From: Candidatus Eiseniibacteriota bacterium
GTDB taxonomy: Bacteria > Eisenbacteria > RBG-16-71-46 > CAIMUX01
DNA length: 64,000 bases
Reading direction: 5' to 3'
Assembly: GCA_903844735.1 (NCBI GenBank)
Contig: CAIMUX010000033.1
Location: 54,844-118,843, forward strand
The notes below the pieces were generated by a model, which saw nothing but the letters and a program-made list of their open reading frames with translations, was not told where the DNA came from and did no database searches. Position numbers and translations under genes: made by a program. This document shows, piece after piece, positions 42,552 to 50,800 of the stretch (its first letter is position 1; each line of letters begins with the position of its first letter).

Positions 42552-44333
42552 ATGCCATCCAGGAAGTCTCCTTCCGGTCTGCTTGTCCAGGGACTTGCTT
42601 TCAGCTTCGCCCTGCTTGTCGCGGGCCACCCGGCGCGTGCCGCGCACCCGGGGGCTCCGATGACCAACCCGCCGGAGGAGAACTCCCTTCCCATCGGGAT
42701 GACCCCCGAGGAAGAGGCGACCAGCTGGCAGATCGGAACTTACACCCGCGACACCGCGCCACCCCCCGGTCCCGGCATCCGGCAGTGCGCCGAGTGGGAG
42801 CCGGTCACCGGCGCGCTGGTACGCTACCCGTTCGGCCTTTCCAACAGCCTGCTCAAGGAGATCGCCGACGACATTCAATTGTGGATTCTGGTGGCCAATT
42901 CGTCCGAACAGGCGACGGTGACGAGCTCGCTCACCACCGCCGGCGTGAACATGGCCAACGTCCGCTTCCAGATCGCGCCCACCAACTCGATCTGGACTCG
43001 TGACTACGGCCCGCAGTTCATGTTCGACGCCAACGGTGATCAGGGGATCGTCGATCATCATTACAATCGGCCGCGGCCGCTGGACGATGTGATCAACTAC
43101 GCGGTAGGCACGACCTGGGGAGTCCCGGTCTACGGTTCGCCACTGATCCACACGGGCGGCAACTACATGTGCGATGGGCACGGTCTCGGCCACTCCACAA
43201 CGTTGGTCTATGACGACAACACCATCTCCGACGTGCAGGTCGACGCTTACATGCTGAGTTATCTCGGAATCCAGACCTACCGTGTCATTCCCGACATCCA
43301 GATCAGCGGGATCCATCACATCGACTGCTGGGCCAAGCTCCTCAACGAGGAAACGATTCTGGTGAAGCAGGTGGCTTCCAGCAATGCCGACTACGCGCGC
43401 ATCGAGAGCGGTGTGGCGACCATGAGGACCTGGACGAACTGCTACGGGCGCCCGTACCGGATCGTCCGCATCTTCTGCCCGACGATCAGCGGCGGTGTGG
43501 CGGCCTACACTAACGGGGTCATCCTGAACAACAAGGTGCTGGTGCCGCTGTTCAGCACCAGCTATGACGCGGCCGCCCTGCAGACCTATCAAGACGCGCT
43601 GCCAGGCTACGAGGTGGTCGGCTTCACCGGAAGCTGGCTCAGCGACGACGCTATCCACTGCCGCGCGATGGGGATCCACGACAAGTACATGCTGCGGGTC
43701 GACGTGAAGCCGCTCCCCGACACGTTGTGCACACCCGGGGATGTCCGTCTGGCGGCCATCATCGACGACCGCAGCGAAGCGGGACTCAAGGCCGACTCGC
43801 TCCTTGCCTACTGGCGAGTGACCGGGAGTCCGTCCTTCACCCCGGTGCAGATGACCGCCACGGCCACGCCCGACTCGTTCTATGCCTTCATACCGGCCCA
43901 GGTCCCGGGTTCGACCGTGGAGTACTACGTCTTCGCTGCTGACCAGTCGAACCGCCGCTCCACCCGGCCGCCTTCGGCGCCTCTCGGCTGGTTCACGTTC
44001 TTCGTCGGGGCGGATCCCTCAGATGTCACGCCGCGAACGCCGAGGACGGCCGGTTACGACCTCGAATTGTCGCCGAATTCGCCGAACCCGTTCCACTGCG
44101 CTACCGCGATCAGCTTCCGACTGCCGGCGTCGGCCCCGGTTGATCTCGCGGTGATGGACATCCAAGGCCGCCTGGTGCGGAATCTTCTACGGTCGCGCAT
44201 GCCAGCGGGTGGACACACGGTCCGCTGGGACGGCCGGGATGCAGCGGGCCGCGAAGCACCCAACGGGTTCTATCTCTTCCGGCTGCAGGCAGCCGGCCAC
44301 ACACTGACGCAGCGGGGGGTCTTGATCCGCTGA
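42552..44333 (+). CDS. Secreted peptidylarginine-deiminase-like protein (agmatine deiminase fold) with FlgD-like sorting tail
   Basis: 593 residues from ATG 42552. The Sec signal peptide is LLVQGLAFSFALLVAGHPAR. The deiminase domain (about 60-400) is of the Porphyromonas-type PAD/agmatine deiminase family: SIWTRDYGPQFMFDANGDQ (substrate Asp), GGNYMCDGHG, ISGIHHIDCWAKLL (His and Asp) and DDAIHCRAMGIHD (nucleophile Cys) are all intact. A linker/Ig region and a FlgD-like tail (SPNPFHCATAISF, WDGRDAAG, NGFYLFRLQ) follow. Expected reaction: hydrolysis of a guanidino group to ureido plus ammonia. Whether peptide arginine or agmatine is the substrate is unknown. Confidence 0.9.
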   Translation: MPSRKSPSGLLVQGLAFSFALLVAGHPARAAHPGAPMTNPPEENSLPIGMTPEEEATSWQIGTYTRDTAPPPGPGIRQCAEWEPVTGALVRYPFGLSNSLLKEIADDIQLWILVANSSEQATVTSSLTTAGVNMANVRFQIAPTNSIWTRDYGPQFMFDANGDQGIVDHHYNRPRPLDDVINYAVGTTWGVPVYGSPLIHTGGNYMCDGHGLGHSTTLVYDDNTISDVQVDAYMLSYLGIQTYRVIPDIQISGIHHIDCWAKLLNEETILVKQVASSNADYARIESGVATMRTWTNCYGRPYRIVRIFCPTISGGVAAYTNGVILNNKVLVPLFSTSYDAAALQTYQDALPGYEVVGFTGSWLSDDAIHCRAMGIHDKYMLRVDVKPLPDTLCTPGDVRLAAIIDDRSEAGLKADSLLAYWRVTGSPSFTPVQMTATATPDSFYAFIPAQVPGSTVEYYVFAADQSNRRSTRPPSAPLGWFTFFVGADPSDVTPRTPRTAGYDLELSPNSPNPFHCATAISFRLPASAPVDLAVMDIQGRLVRNLLRSRMPAGGHTVRWDGRDAAGREAPNGFYLFRLQAAGHTLTQRGVLIR

Positions 44334-44353
44334 GGGCGAGGGGGAGGGGATCC

Positions 44354-45199
44354 GTGAGGATCAAGGTGACGGCAAACGGGCTCCTCTTCGATCTCCTCCG
44401 AGAGAAATTCCCGGAAGCCTCGCAAACGACCCTCCGCAAGATGTTGCGCCACGACCGCGTCACCCTCGACGGCACGGCTCTGCGTCGGGCCGATGCACCG
44501 GTTCGGACCGGGCAGGTGATCGATATCGCGTCCGGCCGGGAAACCACGGTGCGTCCTCCGTGCGACATTCTCTACCGGGACGATCACGTCTTGGCCGTGC
44601 ACAAGCCCCCCGGGATCCTTTCGATGGGACGCGGCCGGCCCGGGGAAGACACCCTCTACCGACGGCTCCAGGCCTTCGTACACACAACCTCGGCCGGACG
44701 GGATCGAGTATTCATTGTCCACCGGCTCGACCAGGAAGCCTCCGGGATCATGCTCTTCGCCCTGAGCCCGTCCGTGCAGGACAAACTGCAGAGCTCCTGG
44801 CCCTCGACCGAGAAGCACTACTGGGCACTGGTCGAAGGCTCGCCTCCGAAGGAGGAAGGCACGATCGAAAGCTGGCTGCGGGAGAACAGCGCGTACAAGG
44901 TCTACGCCGCCCCGGAAGGACCGGACGCGAAGCTCGCGGTTACCCACTACCGGGTGTGCAAGACAGGCCCGGCGCGGTCACTCCTGGATGTGCGGATCGA
45001 AACCGGTCGGAAGAACCAGATCCGCGTCCAACTCTCTGATCTTGGTTGCCCCATCGTGGGGGATCGCAGGTATGGTGCGCGAACCGACCCGATCCATCGC
45101 CTTGGGTTGCACGCCTGTTTGCTTGCGTTTACTCACCCCGTGAGCGGGGAGCGGGTTCGGCTGCAGTTGCCAGTACCAGGGGCGTTTCGGGTGGGATAG
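44354..45199 (+). CDS. RluA-family pseudouridine synthase
   Basis: 281 residues from GTG 44354 (GAGGGGGAGG upstream). An N-terminal S4-like region (about 1-65) is followed by the RluA catalytic core with VHRLDQEASGI (catalytic Asp in HRLD), LAVHKPPGILSM, ETGRKNQIRVQLSDLGCPIVGD and RYGA. It isomerises uridine in rRNA or tRNA; the target site cannot be read from sequence. It follows the deiminase gene by 20 bases and is convergent with the TPR membrane protein. Confidence 0.92.
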   Translation: MRIKVTANGLLFDLLREKFPEASQTTLRKMLRHDRVTLDGTALRRADAPVRTGQVIDIASGRETTVRPPCDILYRDDHVLAVHKPPGILSMGRGRPGEDTLYRRLQAFVHTTSAGRDRVFIVHRLDQEASGIMLFALSPSVQDKLQSSWPSTEKHYWALVEGSPPKEEGTIESWLRENSAYKVYAAPEGPDAKLAVTHYRVCKTGPARSLLDVRIETGRKNQIRVQLSDLGCPIVGDRRYGARTDPIHRLGLHACLLAFTHPVSGERVRLQLPVPGAFRVG

Positions 45200-45276
45200 C
45201 GGAGGCGGGGCTGGGAGGCGGGCGGGTCCGGGTGGCGCGCTGAAGTCAAACGACCCGGACAAGCATGCCTTGATCC

Positions 45277-47385
45277 CTACCGACGGGGTTGCACCAGTGA
45301 GGCATCCCGGATCGGTTGCATCTCTTCATAGCTTTGCAGGTGGAATCGCATCACGGTCATGACATCCGTCAGGTTCTTGCGTCCCTGAAGGTCAAGCGGC
45401 AGGGTGTCCAGCATCCTCTGACACGACGCGAGGGCTCTCTGGCCGGATTCCGACGCGGCCCGCCAATCGCCCGTTTCCGCGTAGGCCGCCGCCAACACGT
45501 CCAAGTCGTTGGGGTTGTCGGGGACCATTCGACACAGGCGCTCGGCAATGTCTACCGCGCGTTTGCCGTTGCGGATCCGTGGATCCGGGTGCGCGGCTAG
45601 AATCCAGGCGAGTTGAGGCATGGCATCTGTGAAGCCAGGCTGGCTACGGAGCGCGCTTTCATAGTAGATCACCGCCTCGTCGCATCTTCCGCTCTTGATC
45701 AGCGCGGCGCCCATGTTCATGTTGGCCACGGTGTACTCGGGCTTGAGGCGGATGGCCTCGCTGAGATAAGGCACGGCCTGCTCCGCCCGGCCCTGCCGGA
45801 GTGTCGCCACGCCCAGGTTGTTCCAGGCATCGGGGAAGTCGGGCTTGAGGCTGATTGCTCGCTTGAAGAATGGAAGAGCCTGATCCGGCCGGCCCTCATC
45901 CATCAGCACCGCGCCGTAGTTGTTCTGCGCCCTTTCGTTGCCTGGCATCTTGGCCACTACGTCCGCCCAGAGCGTCTTCTCACTCCTGAAGATCCCGTTG
46001 AACTCCCGCGTTGCTCTCCCAAGCCCCACCGCGGCCGCCACCGTCATCACCACCGCCAGGCCCCACCCCCACGTCACGCGGTCTGCATCCCGCCGGCTCA
46101 GCTTCTCCAGAACCGACCGGCCGAGAACAAAGGTCCAGCACACGACGACTGCCGTCACCGCCGCCATCGGCAGGTACATCCGGTGGTAGGAAACGCGCTC
46201 CGTGACGATCGGCAGGAGACTCGAGGAAGGCGCCAGAATCATGAGGAAGCACGCCCCGGCGAACCCCACCGCAGGCTTCTTGAACAAAGCGACGATGACG
46301 CCCAGGACCAAGAGAATCACGATCGCCATGGGTAGCGCGTACTGAGAAAACGTCGGCACGGGTCCCTGCCCATAGTCGAAGATCAGTTTCTGCGGCCAGA
46401 CTGCCTGGCGCAAATAGGTGAAGATCGCCGGAAACTGGAACTTGATGTAGTCCGGGACGGTCATCTCCGGCCGATGAAAACCGACCGAGGCGGAGCGTGA
46501 ACCCGCCATGATAAGGGCGAGGAGGGGAATCCAGGTGACGGCCAGGCCAAGGTACAGGCGCCGTCCGGCCCGCAAGGCCTCTCGGAACGAAGCGGAAACG
46601 AAAATCCGGTCATAGAGCAACACCGCCAGGGGTGCGCCGGCCATCACCTCCTTGCTGCCCATGCCCAGCACGCAGGACGTTACGCACAGGGTAGGCCAAA
46701 GCCGCCCGCGGGCAGACTCGAACGCGTGGACGGCGCAATACAAAGTGAGCAGATAGAACAGGCCCATGAGGGACTCCGCCCGCTGGCTGAGGTAGGTGAC
46801 GGAGACTACGTGGAGGGGATGAACGACCCACAGGAGCGCCACGGCCGCGGCCAGCGGCAAGGATACCGCGCCGAAGCGCCCCGCAAGCGGCCGGGCCCGG
46901 AGCGTCCGTCGCACCAGGCCGAAGAGTGTCAGCGCCGCCAGCAGGTGAATGAGCAGGTTGGTCCCATGGAATCCCCGGGCCATGAGGGCCTGACCGTCGT
47001 TCAAGGGGGTCCACATGCGATTCTGGAGCGCCCCGGCGTTGGACACCGCCTCCCTGCCGAGGACGTGATCGACTGCGAGAGTCAGGCTGACGACGGGCCT
47101 GCCTGCGACGGTGGTGTTCTTTGGCGACCACATCGCCTTCCAGGGTGGCCAAAGAGTCTTGAGCGCCGGATTGGAGACGATGGCGGTGGAATCGTCCAGG
47201 ATGAAGCATCCCTGGAAGCTGTTGACGTAGGCCAGCAATCCCGCCGTCACGATCAGCGCCGCCAGGCCGAACGGCACGAAGGTCTTCTCAAAGGGTCTCC
47301 GGCTCGGCAGGGGCGCTGCCCGGGCGCCGCGGACCCCGGATCTCGCCCGCGTAGTCATGCTCCTGCAGTTCGGGGCGCTGTGCAT
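45277..47385 (-). CDS. Multi-pass membrane protein with C-terminal TPR repeats (TMTC/glycosyltransferase-like)
   Basis: 702 residues. About 10-12 membrane helices lie in residues 35-450, with a lumenal DD pair (GCFILDDSTAIVSNPALK) after the first helix, as in GT-C-type (TMTC/PMT-like) proteins. Three to four TPR units follow (about 480-600; NNYGAVLMDEGRPDQALPFF, NNLGVATLRQGRAEQAVPYL, MNMGAALIKSGRCDEAVIYY). Such proteins are common in uncultured bacteria and are proposed protein glycosyltransferases, not proven here. The start is uncertain: ATG 47385 or 47358, neither with a well-spaced ribosome binding site. Confidence 0.75.
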   Translation of the reverse strand: MHSAPNCRSMTTRARSGVRGARAAPLPSRRPFEKTFVPFGLAALIVTAGLLAYVNSFQGCFILDDSTAIVSNPALKTLWPPWKAMWSPKNTTVAGRPVVSLTLAVDHVLGREAVSNAGALQNRMWTPLNDGQALMARGFHGTNLLIHLLAALTLFGLVRRTLRARPLAGRFGAVSLPLAAAVALLWVVHPLHVVSVTYLSQRAESLMGLFYLLTLYCAVHAFESARGRLWPTLCVTSCVLGMGSKEVMAGAPLAVLLYDRIFVSASFREALRAGRRLYLGLAVTWIPLLALIMAGSRSASVGFHRPEMTVPDYIKFQFPAIFTYLRQAVWPQKLIFDYGQGPVPTFSQYALPMAIVILLVLGVIVALFKKPAVGFAGACFLMILAPSSSLLPIVTERVSYHRMYLPMAAVTAVVVCWTFVLGRSVLEKLSRRDADRVTWGWGLAVVMTVAAAVGLGRATREFNGIFRSEKTLWADVVAKMPGNERAQNNYGAVLMDEGRPDQALPFFKRAISLKPDFPDAWNNLGVATLRQGRAEQAVPYLSEAIRLKPEYTVANMNMGAALIKSGRCDEAVIYYESALRSQPGFTDAMPQLAWILAAHPDPRIRNGKRAVDIAERLCRMVPDNPNDLDVLAAAYAETGDWRAASESGQRALASCQRMLDTLPLDLQGRKNLTDVMTVMRFHLQSYEEMQPIRDASLVQPRR

Positions 47386-47584
47386 CGAGTCATCCGAACC
47401 TCCCGCCGCCGGGGCCCAGGAACGAGCAGCCGACGCTCATCATGGGGGCTGGCGTCCTCTGGATGGAAGCGGGACTCTGATGAGGTTGACAGAGCATCTG
47501 CCCCCCCGGGGGGGCTCAATTCAGAATGCCAAGCCGCCGTGCCGGCCCCAGACGGGTCTTTGGCTCGTGGTCCGCCCTCCCGAT

Positions 47585-47643
47585 GTCTGAAGTCTTGAAG
47601 CCTGAAGTCCGAAACGCGAAGCCCGAAGCCTGTTCCGAGTCTC
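47585..47643 (-). repeat. Copy of a dispersed intergenic repeat (family A)
   Basis: On the minus strand: GAGACTCGGAACAGGCTTCG then GGCTTCGCG and several (G)ACTTC(A)GGCTTCA units. CGAAGCCCGAAGCC (47617-47630) is the exact reverse complement of 28445-28458. Confidence 0.5.
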
Positions 47644-47660
47644 TGCGAAGACCGTTTTCC

Positions 47661-47689
47661 TTGACTTTGGCTTCTCGATACCGCATAAT
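47661..47689 (+). promoter_or_regulatory. Sigma70-type promoter for the giant subtilase gene
   Basis: TTGACT (47661-47666), a 17-base spacer, then CATAAT (47684-47689). The -10 context CGATACCGCATAAT nearly matches CGATATCCCGCATAAT of the paralogous gene's promoter at 53741-53769. Confidence 0.6.
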
Positions 47690-47888
47690 TACCCCGCACG
47701 TTCACTACTTTGCTCAGAATCGCAAATCTGTCGGCCTTGAGGCGGCCGCTCAGGTGGTCTTCTGAGTTTCGGATCGGTCTTGGTCGTGGATCTGGTGTGT
47801 CGGGCCTTTGGTTAGCCTAGGTTACGAGGGCCTGAATCTTGGAGTGGGATACTAGTCGATCTTGTTGTTCAAGGGAGGAGACGTCGCC

Positions 47889-50800
47889 ATGAGGCATTCT
47901 TTACTCTATGTCAGCCTTGCGACCCTGCTGGTTGTGCTGGCTATTCCGGCACAGGCCTTTGCTCAGGATATACCCGTTGCGGATAACGTAAGCAGCGGGA
48001 GGCGGTTACTTGCCCCCGCGGATTTGCGGACGATCACTCCGGTGATGGGCACGGACAAGGCCCTCACCGGCATTGGCAAGAACGCCTTGACGGCGACCAG
48101 GGAAATCGACGGCCAGACTTACATGAGTCTGTGGCTGGAAGGGACCGCCAATGAGGCGGATCTGAAGTCCCTGGGCGTGATCATCGGGACCCGCTTCCCC
48201 AATGGGGTAATGACGGCCGAGGTGCCGCTTGCCATGTACAAGGAGGTCGCTGCGCTGCCGGGAATGACGCGCATCAGCGCCGTCCACATGGTCAACCAAA
48301 ACTTGAACTACTCGACCCCGACGACCGAGGCCAAGCCCAACTACTGGACTTCCAGCCCTCCCAATTTCAGCGGACAGACCGGAGCCGGCGTCGTCGTGGG
48401 CGACGTCAACAACGGGATCGACTACAAGCATCTCGACTTCAAGAACCCTGACGGCACAACCCGCCTGCTTTCCATCTGGGACCAGAAGCAGACGACCCTC
48501 AACCCGCCGACGGGCTATACATACGGAAGGGAGTATACCCCGGCCGAAATCAACGCCAATACTCCGACCGTTCGGGATACGCCTGACGGCCACGGCTCGC
48601 ACTGCATGGGGATCGCGGCAGGAGACGGCTCAGCCACGGGAAACGGCCAGCCGGGAGACGTATTTATCGGTATGGCTCCTCGGGCCGACATCATCGCGGT
48701 CGTGACCGACATGACCGATGCGCACATTGCGGACGGCGTAGCGTACATCTTCGCCAAGGCCGCCGCGGCGGGCAAGAACGCCGTGGTGAATCTGTCGCTG
48801 GGCAGCAGTTGGGGCGCCCACCTGGGCAACGAGACCTTCGACACGAGCATCAATTCCCTGACCGGCGTGGGCAAGATCGTCGTGGCTTCGGCTGGCAATG
48901 ATGGCGGCGTCGGCATGCATGCTCTGCGGATGGTGCCGAGCGGCACGCAGACTGTCACCTTCAGCGTTCCGACGTACACGGCCAACGCTTTGACATCAAA
49001 CGACTTCATTCAGATTGATGCCTACTATGATGCCGCCGCCAGCATGACGGTCGCGATCACTTCCCCCCGCGGGACCTCCAACGTGGCGGCGGTGGCCAAA
49101 GGCGCGTATGGGTCGACACTGACCACAGCCACGGATGGCGTCGTCTACGTGGAGAACGGTTACACCCCGTCTCCGAGCGGTCTCAACAACATATTCATTC
49201 AGATCTATGACTACGCCGCGGCCAGGCCTCCGCGCTTGGGCACCTGGACGATCACCCTGACGTATGTATCGGGTACGAATCCCCGGCTCGACCTCTGGAT
49301 ACCTTCTGCGCAACTGGGTGCAGCCGGTGTCCAGCCTCTCTTCGTAAACGGCAGAGACGAGCATGTCACCGTCGGCTCTCCGGCATCGGCACCGAACATC
49401 ATTGCCGTCGGCGCCATCACCGACAAGAACCGTTGGCTGTCGATCAACGGAAGCACCTACGTGTGGACGGACACCACCGCTGTCGGCGCTCTGACCAATT
49501 GGTCCAGCGTGGGTCCGTTGCGCGATGGCACCCAGAAGCCGGAGATCGTCACCTTCGGCGGGGGAGTGATGTCAACTCTCTCCTCGGTGGTGAACACGAC
49601 GACGTATGCACCGTACATTCATCCCGACGGCAAGCACTTCATCATGTCGGGGACGAGCATGTCCGCGCCGCATGTCGCCGGGGGTGTCGCGCTGATCCTG
49701 GCCGACACGCCGGGCCTCACCCCGGCACAGGTCAAGACCAAGCTCGCGGCCGATGCTTTGGTGGATGGCCAGACCGGGTCGGTTTGGAACTACCAGTACG
49801 GTAATGGCAAGCTGCGAATGCTGCGGACCGACACCACGCTTCCTGTGGTGACCGTCAACAGCCCCAACGGCGGCGAAAACTGGGCTTTCGGAAGCTCTCA
49901 CAACATCACCTGGACGGCCACGGACAACGTGGCCGTGACCACCATCGACATCGCCTACTCGACCAACAACGGCGGGAGCTATACGACCATAGCCACGGGC
50001 GAGGCCAACGACGGCGTCTATGCCTGGACCGTCCCGAGCGTCGCGACGACGCAGGCTCTGGTCAAGGTGACGGCGCATGATGCGGCGGCGAACACCGGCT
50101 TCGATGTGAGCAACGCCGTTTTCACCATTTCCGATCAGACGGCGCCCGCCATCACGGTCAACGCCCCCAACGGTGGTGAAAACTGGGTTGTGGGTTCCTC
50201 CCACGACGTCACTTGGACCGCCACGGACAACGTTGCTGTGACGTCGATCAGCATCGACTACTCGGTCAACAACGGAATGAACTGGACCTCGGTGGCCACC
50301 GGCGAGGCCAACGACGGCACCTATGCCTGGACGATTCCCAACAACGTTTCGACCCAGGCTCTAGTGAAGGTCACGGCGTACGACGCCGCCACCAACAGTG
50401 GCAGCGATGTGAGCGACGCGGTCTTCACGATCAGCGCTGTCACCCACGCGATTGTGGCCTCCGCTGGCGCAGGCGGGACGATCACGCCGTCCGGGACCGT
50501 CACGGTCAATGATGGCGCCGATCAGGGCTTCACGATCGCTGCGAACCCCTGCTACGACATTCTGGATGTCGTGGTCGACGGTGTTCCGCAGGGTCCGATG
50601 GCGGCGTACACGTTCTTGGACGTGCAGGCCGACCACACGATCGCGGCCACCTTCGTGCTGAAGACCTACACGATCACGGCTTCCGCGGGTGCGGGTGGAT
50701 CGATCGATCCGACCGGTGCGGTGGGCGTGAACTGCGGCGCTGACCAGGGCTTCACGATCACACCGGATCCGTGCTACGACATCCTGGATGTCGCGATCGA

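Larger units (their letters stand above)
47386..47888. other. Divergent intergenic region with repeat copy and promoter
   Basis: About 500 bases between the leftward TPR gene and the rightward giant subtilase. It contains a family A repeat copy (47585-47643) and a good sigma70-type promoter (47661-47689) for the subtilase, leaving a leader of about 190 bases. No gene was recognised in the leader. The minus-strand open frame here is low-complexity translation of the repeat. Confidence 0.5.

Noticed and set aside
42429..43679. 416-codon minus-strand frame opposite the deiminase gene
   Set aside because: Antisense shadow. The plus-strand gene has a signal peptide and a complete catalytic set.
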